Shown: in pieces, positions 1-9,152 of the stretch
How positions within the stretch are numbered: the stretch's first letter is position 1
Layout of the letters: each line of letters opens with the position of its first letter
NCBI GenBank assembly: GCA_945901045.1
Contig: CAMDKK010000022.1
Location: forward strand, 1 to 54,815
Origin: Limnohabitans sp. Rim8
GTDB lineage: Bacteria; Pseudomonadota; Gammaproteobacteria; Burkholderiales; Burkholderiaceae_C
Length of the DNA: 54,815 nt
Direction of reading: 5' to 3'
The notes under the pieces: generated by a model
Database searches by the model: none
What the model was told of the DNA's origin: nothing
Seen by the model: the letters and a program-made list of their open reading frames with translations, nothing else
Position numbers and translations under genes: made by a program

Positions 1-139
1 AAGGCAAGTATGGCGCAAGGTTTAAACATCACAGGCCAGCACACCGGGGTGCCCTGAACTTGGGTTGACTGGGGTGGGCATGAGTACTGTGCAAATACAT
101 AGCATTCTGCAGACTTCTCCTCAGCCGGTCTACGCAGCA

Positions 140-161
140 AAACGGCCCCGAAGGGCCGTTT
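140..161 (-). terminator. Terminator hairpin after acnB
   Basis: A perfect 9-bp stem (AAACGGCCC with GGGCCGTTT) closes a 4-base loop 25 bases past the acnB stop codon. On the minus strand it is followed by a short T run (TTTT), so it fits an intrinsic terminator for the mdh-acnB operon. The plus-strand side has only scattered Ts, but it could also stop a gene arriving from the left edge. The efficiency cannot be judged. Confidence 0.7.
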
Positions 162-185
162 GTGCTTTTAACGAGGGACTGTCGT

Positions 186-2777
186 TTAAGCCGCCACACC
201 CTTCGCGTTCTCCACGTACTCGTCAATCTGGTTGAAGTTGAGGTACTTGTAGATGGCCGCGCCATCGGCATTCACCACACCCATGGCTTCGTGGTACTCG
301 GCCAAGGTGGGAATGTGGCCTAGCTTGGACGCAATCGCGGCCAACTCGGCGCTGGCCAAAAACACGTTGGCGTTCTTGCCCAAGCGGTTGGGGAAGTTGC
401 GCGTGCTGGTGGACACCACGGTGGCACCTTCGCGCACCTGGGCCTGGTTGCCCATGCACAGCGAGCAGCCAGGCATTTCAGTGCGGGCACCGGCAGTGCC
501 AAAGGCTGCGTAATGGCCTTCCTTGATCAGCTCGCTCTCGTCCATCTTGGTCGGTGGCGCAACCCACAGCTTGACCGGGATGTCGCGGCTGCCGCCCAGC
601 AACTTGGCTGCAGCGCGGAAGTGACCGATGTTGGTCATGCACGAACCGATGAAGGCTTCGTCGATGTGCGTGCCTGCGACTTCGGACAAGAACTTGGCGT
701 CGTCCGGGTCGTTGGGGCAGCACAAAATCGGCTCTTTGATCTCGTTCATGTCGATCTCAATGACATGCGCGTATTCGGCATCCTTGTCGGCTTCGAGCAG
801 GTTAGGCGCGGCCAACCAGGCTTCGACTTTCTCGATGCGGCGCGCCAGCGTGCGGGCGTCGGCGTAACCATTGGCAATCATGTTCTTCATCAAGACGACG
901 TTGGACTTCAGGTATTCCTCGACCGGCTCCTTGTTGAGTTTGATCGTGCAACCGGCGGCCGAACGCTCGGCGGACGCATCGGACAATTCAAACGCTTGCT
1001 CGACCTTGAGGTTGGGCAGGCCTTCGATTTCCAAGATGCGGCCCGAGAACTCGTTGATCTTGCCGGACTTGGCTACCGTCAACAAGCCTTGCTTGATGCC
1101 GTACAGCGGAATGGCATGCACCAGATCGCGCAGGGTCACGCCGGCTTGCATTTCGCCTTTGAAGCGCACCAAAACGGATTCAGGCATGTCCAAAGGCATC
1201 ACGCCCGTGGCTGCACCAAAGGCCACCAAACCTGAGCCTGCAGGGAAAGAAATGCCGATGGGGAATCGGGTGTGCGAGTCACCGCCGGTGCCCACGGTGT
1301 CAGGCAACAACAAACGATTCAACCAAGAGTGGATGATGCCGTCACCAGGGCGCAGTGACACGCCGCCGCGGTTGCTGATGAAGGCGGGCAGTTCGCGGTG
1401 CGTCTTCACGTCCACCGACTTGGGGTAAGCCGCGGTGTGGCAAAACGATTGCATGACCATGTCGGCCGAGAAGCCGAGGCATGCCAGGTCTTTCAACTCG
1501 TCGCGGGTCATCGGGCCGGTGGTGTCTTGTGAACCGACGGTGGTCATCTTAGGCTCGCAGTAAGTGCCGGGGCGCACGCCTTGGCCTTCGGGCAAACCCA
1601 CAGCGCGACCGACCATCTTCTGCGCCAGCGTGAAGCCAGCCTGGGTGATGATGGGCGCAGTAGGCAAACGGAACACGGTGGAGACGGGCAAGCCCAAGAA
1701 GTCACGGGCCTTGGCGGTCAGGCTGCGGCCGATGATCAGGTTGATACGGCCACCGGCGCGCACTTCGTCAAACAGCACATCGCTCTTGAGGTGGAAAGTG
1801 GTCACAGTTTCACCGTTGCGCACGATCTTGCCTTCGTAGGGCAAGACGTCGACCACGTCGCCCATATTGAGCGCGGTCACGTCCACTTCAATGGGCAAAG
1901 CGCCAGAGTCTTCTTGGGTGTTGAAGAAGATGGGGGCAATCTTGCCGCCCAAGGTCACGCCGCCAAAACGTTTGTTCGGCACAAACGGAATGTCTTCGCC
2001 AAAGCCCCAGATGATGCTGTTGGTGGCGGATTTGCGTGATGAACCCGTGCCGACCACGTCGCCCACATAAGACAACAAATTGCCTTTTTTCTTCAGCTCT
2101 TCAATCATGGCCATGGGGCCGCGCTTGCCATCATCTTCCGGCTTGAAAGGCGCGCCTTCGCGGGTGTTCTTCAGCATGGCCAGGTAGTGCAACGGGATGT
2201 CCGGGCGGCTCCATGCGTCAGGGGCTGGCGAGAGGTCATCGGTGTTGGTCTCACCGGGTACTTTGAAGACGGTGATGGTGATTTTTTTCTCGACTTCTGG
2301 ACGCGAAGTGAACCACTCAGCCTCCGACCAGCTTTGAATCACGGCCTTAGCGAGCGCGTTGCCCGCTTTGGCTTTTTCAGCGACATCGTTGAAGAAGTCG
2401 AACATCAGCAAGGTTTTCTTCAAAGCTTGTGCGGCCACAGCGGCCACTTCAGCGTCGTCAAGCAACTCGATCAGCGGGTGCACGTTGTAGCCGCCCACCA
2501 TGGTGCCCAAGAGCTCAGTGGCTTTGCGCTTAGAAATCAAGCCGACCTTGAGTTCGCCGTGGGCCACAGCCGCGAGGAAAGAGGCTTTGACTTTGGCCGC
2601 ATCGTCCACACCCGGGGGCACGCGGTGGGTGAGAAGGTCCATCAGGAAGGTGTCTTCACCCGCAGGCGGGGCTTTAATCAACTCGATCAATTCAGCCGTT
2701 TGCTTGGCATCCAGTGGCAAAGGCGGGATGCCCAATGCAGCGCGTTGTGCAGCATGGTCTCGGTAGGCTATCAACAT
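186..2777 (-). CDS. acnB: Aconitate hydratase B (bifunctional 2-methylisocitrate dehydratase)
   Basis: This 863-residue protein interconverts citrate and isocitrate through cis-aconitate in the cytoplasmic TCA cycle; AcnB enzymes also hydrate 2-methyl-cis-aconitate. Length and order match AcnB: helical HEAT-like N-terminus, swivel domain ([16 protein letters not shown] near residues 240-255), then the 4Fe-4S domains. Cluster cysteines are visible in GSCMTNIGH and in CSLCMGNQ. The ATG is preceded by TGGAG six bases upstream. It is the last gene of a minus-strand operon headed by mdh and starts 34 bases after the small exported protein gene. No anomaly is seen. Confidence 0.98.
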   Translation of the reverse strand: MLIAYRDHAAQRAALGIPPLPLDAKQTAELIELIKAPPAGEDTFLMDLLTHRVPPGVDDAAKVKASFLAAVAHGELKVGLISKRKATELLGTMVGGYNVHPLIELLDDAEVAAVAAQALKKTLLMFDFFNDVAEKAKAGNALAKAVIQSWSEAEWFTSRPEVEKKITITVFKVPGETNTDDLSPAPDAWSRPDIPLHYLAMLKNTREGAPFKPEDDGKRGPMAMIEELKKKGNLLSYVGDVVGTGSSRKSATNSIIWGFGEDIPFVPNKRFGGVTLGGKIAPIFFNTQEDSGALPIEVDVTALNMGDVVDVLPYEGKIVRNGETVTTFHLKSDVLFDEVRAGGRINLIIGRSLTAKARDFLGLPVSTVFRLPTAPIITQAGFTLAQKMVGRAVGLPEGQGVRPGTYCEPKMTTVGSQDTTGPMTRDELKDLACLGFSADMVMQSFCHTAAYPKSVDVKTHRELPAFISNRGGVSLRPGDGIIHSWLNRLLLPDTVGTGGDSHTRFPIGISFPAGSGLVAFGAATGVMPLDMPESVLVRFKGEMQAGVTLRDLVHAIPLYGIKQGLLTVAKSGKINEFSGRILEIEGLPNLKVEQAFELSDASAERSAAGCTIKLNKEPVEEYLKSNVVLMKNMIANGYADARTLARRIEKVEAWLAAPNLLEADKDAEYAHVIEIDMNEIKEPILCCPNDPDDAKFLSEVAGTHIDEAFIGSCMTNIGHFRAAAKLLGGSRDIPVKLWVAPPTKMDESELIKEGHYAAFGTAGARTEMPGCSLCMGNQAQVREGATVVSTSTRNFPNRLGKNANVFLASAELAAIASKLGHIPTLAEYHEAMGVVNADGAAIYKYLNFNQIDEYVENAKGVAA

Positions 2778-2811
2778 GTTTTACTCCAATCAGTCAAAGT
2801 GAAATTAAAAA

Positions 2812-3309
2812 TCAGCGACCCATGCCTGTGGTATCGAACAAGGCTGGAGGCGGGTTATTGACCATGTCCTTGGCAAAAGCGACTTGGTCTGGGTGAGCGC
2901 ATTCATCGGCCACGCGGCGGCCATTTTTTTGGTTCATCAGCATCGACTTGTTGGCCAGTTGCAACCAGACAGCGCCTGCTTTTTGATCTTCAAGACGGAT
3001 GGCGCCGGTGGTGGTTGCAACCGTCTTCATCCGGTAGCGGAAACCTTTGCCACTCACATGAAAATAGCCTGGCGATGCAGGATCACGGCTCAAGTGAACT
3101 GTGGCACCCAATTCACAGGGCATAGAGCCCACATGCACTCGCTGCGCGATTTCCAAAGATTCTGGGGAGGCAGGTTCCTCACGCGCAGGAGGCTTTCCCA
3201 AAGGTTTTACCGGTGAAGCGACGGGTTTAACGGTCTTTGCAGGGGTCTGCCCCCAAGTGGCTGGGAAAGAAAATGCACAGAGCAAGAAAACCACTGGACT
3301 TATTTTCAT
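2812..3309 (-). CDS. Small exported protein of unknown function
   Basis: The 165-residue product is not a family I can name. The ATG at 3309 is preferred over a TTG ten codons upstream because it places a clear signal peptide at the N-terminus (MKIS, hydrophobic core VVFLLCAF, cleavage likely after the ATWGQ region). A Pro/Lys-rich linker follows (residues ~25-55), then a compact domain with one Cys near the start and one near the end (PCELG, DECAHP), compatible with a periplasmic disulfide. It sits between the CitE-like lyase and acnB, 26 and 34 bases from each, so it is probably co-transcribed with TCA genes. The reason for that pairing is unknown. Confidence 0.75.
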   Translation of the reverse strand: MKISPVVFLLCAFSFPATWGQTPAKTVKPVASPVKPLGKPPAREEPASPESLEIAQRVHVGSMPCELGATVHLSRDPASPGYFHVSGKGFRYRMKTVATTTGAIRLEDQKAGAVWLQLANKSMLMNQKNGRRVADECAHPDQVAFAKDMVNNPPPALFDTTGMGR

Positions 3310-3335
3310 GGTGTCTATTTTGAGTTGAACGCGCT

Positions 3336-4322
3336 TCAATGCAACTGGAAATACATTCTCATCTCGGGGCGCAGCTCGCGTCCCGTTCGATGTGCACGTT
3401 CAATCACCTGCCAAAAATAACGGTAACTGGCACGGTCATGCAGTTGGCCCTTGTGGCTGATGGGGGCCCAATCGGCAGCTTGTGCCGCCGCGATGATGTC
3501 GCTGGCCAGATCGATTTCTTGTGCTCGTGGGGCCATGGCCTCCAGGATCGGGCGAATTTGCGCAGGATGAATGCTCCACATCCTGGTGTAACCCAGTTCC
3601 CGTGCAGCCCGCTCAGCCGCCATCTGGATGGCGCGTACATCATTGAATTCCGTCACCACACAATGGGAAGGCACTTTGCCAAAAGCATGGCAGGCACTCG
3701 CGATTTCAAGCTTTGCACGCAGCACCAAGGGGTGCGTAAACTGACCTGCAGAGGACATGCCCTCAGAAGGAATGGCGCCGCCATGGGCTGACACAAAGTC
3801 CATCACGCCAAAACCAATGGACTGCACGCGGGGATGGGCCGCAATGTCAAAAGCACGATGGACGGCTGCGGGCGACTCGATCAACACATGCAAAGGCAGT
3901 TCTGAAGCGCCTGCGTGTTGCAGGGCTTGTTCGGCACGAATCACATCGGCAACAGACTCGACCTTCGGCACCATGATGTGCGTTAAACGGTGCCCGGCCT
4001 TGCCTGCAATGGCCGCCATGTCCGCCTCGAAACTGGGGTGATCGACGGGATGAACCCGCACAGCCACACGGGCTTCGGGTGCGGCGTGCAAAGCCAAATC
4101 AATCACCAACTCAGCGTGTTCAGGTTCGCCGCCAACAGGGGCGCCATCTTCACAATCCAAAGACACATCGAAGACGCAAGTCCCGAACTCTTGGGTCATT
4201 TCGGCTTGCAATTGCAAACTCTTACGCATCCGCATTTCAACGCCACTGTAGTGGTCGCAAACCGGCAGTTGCACAGCGCCGGCTTGGGCGCCGAGCAAGA
4301 CATCTCTAGGGTGCACGGACAC
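3336..4322 (-). CDS. CitE/HpcH-type CoA-ester lyase (malyl-CoA or citramalyl-CoA lyase family)
   Basis: This 328-residue TIM-barrel protein belongs to the HpcH/HpaI aldolase and CitE family, which cleaves or forms 3-hydroxyacyl-CoA thioesters such as malyl-CoA. Recognisable blocks are DCEDGAP (metal/substrate loop), VRVHPVDHPSFEADM, MVPKVES, IESPAAV, GFGVMDF and the C-terminal WSIHPAQI. No citF or citD partner is present, so it is unlikely to be the citrate lyase beta chain. GTG at 4322 is chosen because AGGA lies about 7 bases upstream; a TTG two codons earlier sits almost on that ribosome site. It begins 12 bases after the mdh stop. The exact substrate cannot be read from sequence. Confidence 0.85.
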   Translation of the reverse strand: MSVHPRDVLLGAQAGAVQLPVCDHYSGVEMRMRKSLQLQAEMTQEFGTCVFDVSLDCEDGAPVGGEPEHAELVIDLALHAAPEARVAVRVHPVDHPSFEADMAAIAGKAGHRLTHIMVPKVESVADVIRAEQALQHAGASELPLHVLIESPAAVHRAFDIAAHPRVQSIGFGVMDFVSAHGGAIPSEGMSSAGQFTHPLVLRAKLEIASACHAFGKVPSHCVVTEFNDVRAIQMAAERAARELGYTRMWSIHPAQIRPILEAMAPRAQEIDLASDIIAAAQAADWAPISHKGQLHDRASYRYFWQVIERAHRTGRELRPEMRMYFQLH

Positions 4323-4334
4323 GGTCAAGTCCTG

Positions 4335-5321
4335 TCAGATCAAATGGGCCACGCCCGCTTGCTCATCGGTCAACTCTTTCAGCGTCTTGTCGATGCACCC
4401 TTGACTGAAGGCATCGATCTCCAGCCCTTCAACGACTTTGTATTCGCCGTTTTCGCAGGTGACTGGAAAGCCGAACATGACATCTTTGGGAATGCCATAC
4501 CAGCCTTGTGATGGGATACCCATGGTGACCCACTTGCCGTGGGTGCCCAAGGCCCAATCGCGCATGTGGTCGATGGCTGCATTGGCAGCCGAGGCAGCCG
4601 AGGACAGGCCACGGGCTTCGATGATGGCGGCACCGCGCTTGCCGACGGTGGGCAAGAACACGTTGGCGTTCCATTCCTGGTCGTTGATCATCGTTTTGAC
4701 AGACTCTCCCTGGATGGTGGCGAAGCGGTAGTCCGCGTACATGGTGGGTGAGTGGTTGCCCCAGACGCACAGTTTTTCGATGTCGGCCACGGCCTTGCCG
4801 GTCTTGGCGGCGATTTGCGACAGTGCGCGGTTGTGGTCCAAGCGCAGCATGGCGGTGAAGTTGGTTGGCTTCAGATCGGGTGCGGCCTTCATGGCGATGT
4901 AGGCGTTGGTGTTGGCGGGGTTGCCCACGACCAGCACTTTAACGTCGCGTGAAGCCACCGCATTCAGGGCCTTGCCTTGTGCCGTAAAAATAGCGCCGTT
5001 GATGGCGAGTAACTCGGCACGTTCCATGCCGGGGCCGCGTGGGCGCGAGCCGACCAGCAGGGCGTAGTCCACGTCCTTGAAGGCCGTCATCGGGTCGCCA
5101 TGGGCTTGCATGCCGACCAGCAACGGGAAAGCGCAGTCTTCCAACTCCATCATCACGCCTTTGAGCGCTTTTTGCGGACCCTCGACAGGCACTTCCAGCA
5201 ATTGCAAAATGACGGGCTGGTCTTTGCCCAGCATTTCACCGGAGGCGATGCGGAACAACAATGCGTATCCAATTTGGCCGGCAGCGCCGGTGACGGCAAC
5301 GCGAACAGGTTTTTTGCTCAT
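4335..5321 (-). CDS. mdh: Malate dehydrogenase (NAD-dependent)
   Basis: The 328-residue enzyme oxidises malate to oxaloacetate with NAD+. The Rossmann motif GAAGQIG is at residues 12-18, the substrate-binding Arg motif is in [10 protein letters not shown], and the catalytic His is in [10 protein letters not shown]. The length equals the usual betaproteobacterial enzyme. The open frame extends 52 codons further upstream, but the ATG at 5321 matches the family start ([12 protein letters not shown]) and has TGGAG about 8 bases before it. It is first in a four-gene minus-strand operon ending with acnB and is divergent from the GntR regulator. Confidence 0.97.
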   Translation of the reverse strand: MSKKPVRVAVTGAAGQIGYALLFRIASGEMLGKDQPVILQLLEVPVEGPQKALKGVMMELEDCAFPLLVGMQAHGDPMTAFKDVDYALLVGSRPRGPGMERAELLAINGAIFTAQGKALNAVASRDVKVLVVGNPANTNAYIAMKAAPDLKPTNFTAMLRLDHNRALSQIAAKTGKAVADIEKLCVWGNHSPTMYADYRFATIQGESVKTMINDQEWNANVFLPTVGKRGAAIIEARGLSSAASAANAAIDHMRDWALGTHGKWVTMGIPSQGWYGIPKDVMFGFPVTCENGEYKVVEGLEIDAFSQGCIDKTLKELTDEQAGVAHLI

Positions 5322-5480
5322 GGTCTGAACTCCAGAAGTGTTGTGAAAGAGGTATCGCAGCGCCCCTGGCACACTGCCACCAAGGGCTGTCGGGCAAACC
5401 GGCCCGAAGCGCAAAGTTATTTCTGTGCGTACTGCAATTAGCCGACGAGTGTAACTGCGAAAATCCTGATTCGTCAATTT

Positions 5481-5504
5481 GTCTTATGTCTTATATAAGA
5501 TATG
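5481..5504. promoter_or_regulatory. Palindromic operator candidate between mdh and gntR
   Basis: TCTTATATAAGA at 5489-5500 is a perfect 12-base palindrome. It overlaps a tandem heptamer GTCTTAT (5481-5487 and 5488-5494). The segment is AT-rich in a GC-rich genome and lies between the divergent mdh operon and the gntR gene; on plus it is about 65 bases before the regulator's start. GntR/HutC-type dimers bind such short palindromes, so this is a natural candidate site for the adjacent regulator. The TATA-like core may also serve as a -10 element. Binding is inferred. Confidence 0.6.
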
Positions 5505-5564
5505 ATGGCGTCGCAATCACATCTGTATGTCCGGCATTGGCATGCCCGACTGCCCAACCCGTTA

Positions 5565-6350
5565 ATGAATACATCGCTCACCACCATTGAGAATTTTTCA
5601 GGTTCGCAAGAGACTTTGTCTTTGACGCCGGCCTTCAGCCCGCTTTATCAGCAAATCAAAGCTCTCATTCTGCAAAGTTTGCAGTCAGGTGAATGGAAGC
5701 CGGGCGAAGTCATTCCCAGCGAAAATGACTTGGCAGCGCGCTTTAAGGTCAGTCAAGGCACGGTTCGCAAAGCCATTGACGAATTGGCTTCGGACCATTT
5801 GCTGGTGCGCCGCCAAGGCAAAGGAACTTTTGTCGCCACACATTCGGAACAAAACGTTCAGTACCGCTTTCTCAAATTACAGCCGGACAAAGGCGATGTG
5901 AACAGCGAGGGCCCGGCGCAGCGGGAAATCATTGACTTCAAACGCTTGCGGGCCAGCGCCGAAGTGGCGCGGGCTTTGGCCTTGCGCTCGGGCGATGCTG
6001 TATTGCAAGTGCGACGCGTCCTTTCGTTTGCAGGCACGCCCACGATTTTGGAAGACTTGTGGCTGCCAGGAGGCCCGTTCAAAGGCCTCACTTCGGATCA
6101 TCTGACCGAGTACCGCGGCCCGATGTACGCACTGTTTGAAACGCAATTTGGTGTTCGCATGGTTCGTGCAGACGAAAAAATACGCGCAGTAAACCCTGAT
6201 GCGCGCCAGTGCGAATTGCTGCAAGTCGCCCTCGGGACGCCTCTGCTGAGCGTTGAGCGCGTGGCGTTTACCTACAACGACACGCCCATGGAGCTGCGCC
6301 GTGGCCTTTACCGCACAGACACACACCATTACCACAATAGATTGAGTTGA
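5565..6350 (+). CDS. GntR-family (HutC/UTRA) transcriptional regulator of the TCA cluster
   Basis: The 261-residue protein has an N-terminal winged helix (about residues 25-95; PLYQQIKALI, IPSENDLAARF, VSQGTVRKAIDEL, RRQGKGTFV) and a C-terminal UTRA ligand-binding domain typical of the HutC subfamily. ATG at 5565 is chosen; the frame stays open for 21 codons more, but those would overlap the operator region and lack GntR similarity. It lies between the mdh operon (divergent) and sdhC (same strand, 125 bases downstream). From position it probably senses a TCA metabolite and controls one or both operons, including itself. The ligand is unknown. Confidence 0.88.
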   Translation: MNTSLTTIENFSGSQETLSLTPAFSPLYQQIKALILQSLQSGEWKPGEVIPSENDLAARFKVSQGTVRKAIDELASDHLLVRRQGKGTFVATHSEQNVQYRFLKLQPDKGDVNSEGPAQREIIDFKRLRASAEVARALALRSGDAVLQVRRVLSFAGTPTILEDLWLPGGPFKGLTSDHLTEYRGPMYALFETQFGVRMVRADEKIRAVNPDARQCELLQVALGTPLLSVERVAFTYNDTPMELRRGLYRTDTHHYHNRLS

Positions 6351-6351
6351 T

Positions 6352-6396
6352 CGGGCATGAACTTTGTGAATTTACTCTGGACAAGTGAAATGCCCG
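6352..6396 (+). promoter_or_regulatory. Inverted repeat upstream of sdhC
   Basis: CGGGCAT (6352-6358) and ATGCCCG (6390-6396) form a perfect 7-base inverted repeat around 31 bases; inner segments CTTTGT and ACAAG could extend the pairing. It begins immediately after the gntR stop codon. It could be a weak terminator or processing hairpin after gntR, or part of sdhC control. A -10-like TAGAAT follows at about 6418, but I see no good -35. Function is not established. Confidence 0.4.
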
Positions 6397-6475
6397 CGTC
6401 AGTTTGTTGCGTTGCAATAGAATCCACCCAACCTTCTCTTCAAGTTACGACAGCGTTACCCCACAGGAAAAAAAT

Positions 6476-6907
6476 ATGACTGAACTCGCCCGCAAGCGGC
6501 CAGAATTTCGCAATATCAATGCCCTGACAGACCTTCCGTCTTACAACTTGCCTGCGGCGGGCTGGGTGTCCATCTTGCACCGCGTCAGCGGCGCACTGAT
6601 GTTTGTGTTGATGCCCTTCATCATTTGGATGTTCGACAACTCAATCACTTCCGAGTTTTCCTATGCCAAATTCACCGCTCTCTTCAGTGTCGGTTTCGGC
6701 TTTGTGCCCGGCTGGATGATGAAGCTGGTGGTATTGGCCTTGCTCTGGGCTTACTTGCACCACTTCATTGCGGGCATTCGTCACCTGTACATGGACGCGA
6801 ATCACGCTGTAAGCAAGGAATTTGGCAAGTCATCGGCATTGGTGACCTTGACCCTGAGCATCGGCCTCACTGTTGTGCTGGGTGCCAAGCTGTTCGGCCT
6901 GTATTAA
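6476..6907 (+). CDS. sdhC: Succinate dehydrogenase cytochrome b556 subunit
   Basis: This 143-residue membrane anchor has three hydrophobic helices (about residues 35-57, 78-100, 115-140). HRVSGALMF at residues 35-43 is the SdhC signature with the Ser/His quinone-site residues, and HHFIAGIRHLYMD carries the haem-ligand His. ATG at 6476 is supported by CAGGAAAAAAAT before it and by the family start; the frame runs open further upstream from a TTG. It is the first structural gene of sdhCDAB-sdhE-gltA. Confidence 0.96.
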   Translation: MTELARKRPEFRNINALTDLPSYNLPAAGWVSILHRVSGALMFVLMPFIIWMFDNSITSEFSYAKFTALFSVGFGFVPGWMMKLVVLALLWAYLHHFIAGIRHLYMDANHAVSKEFGKSSALVTLTLSIGLTVVLGAKLFGLY

Positions 6908-6928
6908 ATACTGAGAAAGAAAAAACCT

Positions 6929-7297
6929 ATGTCCTCCGTCAATTACGGCTCCAAACGCATCGTCACTGGTGCTGGTTATGGTTTCCGCGACTGGCTGGCG
7001 CAACGCGTGACGGCCGTTCTCATGGCCCTGTTCACTGTCATTGTGTTGGCCCAGGTGATCTTCACTTCGGGTCCGATCGGCTACGAACAGTGGGCCGGCA
7101 TTTTTGCCGCCCAGTGGATGAAAGTGCTGACATTCTGTGTGATTTTGGCCATGCTCATGCACGTATGGGTTGGCATTCGGGACATCTGGATGGATTACAT
7201 CAAGCCCGTGGGTGTGCGCCTGGTTTTGCACATTGCTTCTATCGTCTGGCTGGTCGGCTGTGCCGGCTGGTCCATTCAAGCGTTGTGGCGGCTTTGA
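6929..7297 (+). CDS. sdhD: Succinate dehydrogenase membrane anchor subunit
   Basis: The 122-residue protein has the three-helix layout of SdhD, with helices near residues 25-45, 62-80 and 93-115. FRDWLAQRVTA at the N-terminus and MHVWVGIRDIWMDY in the middle are typical; the latter contains the predicted haem b His. With SdhC it anchors the dehydrogenase in the inner membrane and passes electrons to ubiquinone. It lies 21 bases after sdhC and 42 bases before sdhA. Confidence 0.96.
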   Translation: MSSVNYGSKRIVTGAGYGFRDWLAQRVTAVLMALFTVIVLAQVIFTSGPIGYEQWAGIFAAQWMKVLTFCVILAMLMHVWVGIRDIWMDYIKPVGVRLVLHIASIVWLVGCAGWSIQALWRL

Positions 7298-7339
7298 TCT
7301 CCTCTGTCTCGTCGTCCCCGTTTCATCTAAATACTCACC

Positions 7340-9139
7340 ATGACTTATTCCAAAGACAAGATCGCCAAACGCAAATTTGACGTGGTCATCGTCGGAGCCG
7401 GTGGCTCCGGCATGCGCGCCTCCTTGCAACTGGCCCGCGCTGGCCTGAATGTGGCGGTGCTCTCCAAAGTGTTCCCCACCCGCTCGCACACGGTGGCCGC
7501 GCAAGGGGGCATCGGCGCCTCGTTGGGCAACATGAACGAAGACAACTGGCACTACCACTTCTACGACACTGTCAAAGGCTCCGACTGGCTCGGCGACCAA
7601 GACGCGATTGAGTACATGTGCCGTGAAGCCCCCAAGGTCGTCTATGACCTTGAGCACATGGGCATGCCTTTCGACCGCAATCCGGACGGCACCATTTACC
7701 AACGCCCCTTTGGTGGTCACACCGCCAACTATGGCGAAAAAGCCGTGGAGCGCGCTTGTGCTGCTGCTGACCGTACCGGTCACGCCATGTTGCACACCCT
7801 GTACCAGCAAAACGTGGCCGCCAAGACCACCTTCTTTGTGGAATGGATGGCCCTTGACCTGATCCGCGATGCTGACGGCGACGTGGTCGGCGTGACGGCG
7901 CTGGAGATGGAAACCGGTGAGCTTTACATGCTCGAAGCCAAAACCACCATGCTGGCAACCGGCGGTGCAGGCCGTATTTTTGCCGCTTCCACCAACGCGT
8001 TCATCAACACCGGCGACGGTTTGGGGATGGCTGCACGCGCAGGCCTGGCACTTGAAGACATGGAGTTCTGGCAGTTCCACCCCACCGGCGTGGCCGGTGC
8101 CGGCGTGCTGCTCACCGAAGGCTGCCGCGGCGAAGGCGCTATTTTGCGCAACAGCAATGGTGAGCGTTTCATGGAGCGTTATGCCCCCGCCTACAAAGAC
8201 TTGGCGCCACGCGATTACGTGTCTCGCTGCATGGACCAAGAGATCAAAGAAGGTCGCGGCTGCGGTCCGAACAAGGACTACATCAACCTGGACATGACCC
8301 ACTTGGGCGCTGACACCATCATGAAGCGTTTGCCTTCGGTGTTCGAAATTGGCCACAACTTTGCCAACGTCGACATCACCAAAGAGCCCATCCCCGTGAT
8401 CCCAACCATCCACTACCAGATGGGCGGCATTCCGACCAACATCAACGGCCAAGTGGTCACCCAAGACGCCAACAACCACAGCGTGGTGGTCAATGGTTTG
8501 TACGCCGTGGGCGAATGCTCTTGCGTCTCGGTGCACGGTGCCAACCGGCTGGGCACAAACTCTCTGCTCGACTTGCTGGTGTTTGGCCGCGCTGCGGGCA
8601 ACCACATTGTGGATTTCCACAGCAAAGTCAAAACCCACAAACCGCTGCCTGACAACGCCGCCGACATGTCATTGGAACGGCTCAACCGCCTCGAGACCGT
8701 GACAGATGGCGAATACGCTCAGAACGTGGCCAACGACATCCGTGATGCCATGCAACAGCACGCCAGCGTGTTCCGCACGCAAGCCATGATGGATGAAGGT
8801 GTCAGCAAATTGGCTGAACTGCGCGAGCGCGTTACCAAAATAGGCCTTAAAGACAAGTCCATGGTGTTCAACACGGCCCGGATTGAAGCGCTGGAAGTCG
8901 AGAACTTGATCGAAGCCGCTCAGGCCACCATCGTGTCAGCTGCCGCCCGCCAGGAAAGTCGCGGCGCCCATACTGTGAACGATTATGGCGACTCGCCCGA
9001 GCATCCGAACGGCCGTAACGACCAAGACTGGCACAAACACACGCTTTGGCACAAAGAAGGCAACGCGCTGACTTACAAGCCGGTGCAAATGAAGCCATTG
9101 TCTGTTGAGAGCATTCCGCTCCAGACCCGTACATTCTGA
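7340..9139 (+). CDS. sdhA: Succinate dehydrogenase flavoprotein subunit
   Basis: This 599-residue catalytic subunit oxidises succinate to fumarate using covalently bound FAD. The dinucleotide fold VGAGGSGMRA is at residues 19-28, the flavin-linked His is in RSHTVAAQGG, and the active-site segments FHPTG and RGEGAILRN are intact. Length is normal for betaproteobacteria. It sits between sdhD and sdhB; the SdhE maturation factor that attaches the flavin is encoded two genes downstream. Confidence 0.98.
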   Translation: MTYSKDKIAKRKFDVVIVGAGGSGMRASLQLARAGLNVAVLSKVFPTRSHTVAAQGGIGASLGNMNEDNWHYHFYDTVKGSDWLGDQDAIEYMCREAPKVVYDLEHMGMPFDRNPDGTIYQRPFGGHTANYGEKAVERACAAADRTGHAMLHTLYQQNVAAKTTFFVEWMALDLIRDADGDVVGVTALEMETGELYMLEAKTTMLATGGAGRIFAASTNAFINTGDGLGMAARAGLALEDMEFWQFHPTGVAGAGVLLTEGCRGEGAILRNSNGERFMERYAPAYKDLAPRDYVSRCMDQEIKEGRGCGPNKDYINLDMTHLGADTIMKRLPSVFEIGHNFANVDITKEPIPVIPTIHYQMGGIPTNINGQVVTQDANNHSVVVNGLYAVGECSCVSVHGANRLGTNSLLDLLVFGRAAGNHIVDFHSKVKTHKPLPDNAADMSLERLNRLETVTDGEYAQNVANDIRDAMQQHASVFRTQAMMDEGVSKLAELRERVTKIGLKDKSMVFNTARIEALEVENLIEAAQATIVSAAARQESRGAHTVNDYGDSPEHPNGRNDQDWHKHTLWHKEGNALTYKPVQMKPLSVESIPLQTRTF

Positions 9140-9152
9140 TCAGGCAAACACC

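Noticed and set aside
10-57. Short plus-strand frame MAQGLNITGQHTGVP ending at TGA near the left edge
   Set aside because: It could be the tail of a gene cut by the edge, but only about 18 codons are visible with no recognisable motif, so it is not annotated.
513-1235. 240-codon plus-strand frame opposite acnB
   Set aside because: It is an antisense shadow of a highly biased coding gene; the translated product has no domain and no ribosome site.
5502-5564. Longer N-terminus for the GntR regulator starting at 5502
   Set aside because: The extra 21 residues cover the operator/promoter segment and have no GntR similarity; ATG 5565 fits better.
6830-8638. 602-codon minus-strand frame opposite sdhC-sdhD-sdhA
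   Set aside because: It is long because of the GC-rich third positions of sdhA on the other strand, is His/Val/Gln-rich, and overlaps three certain genes.
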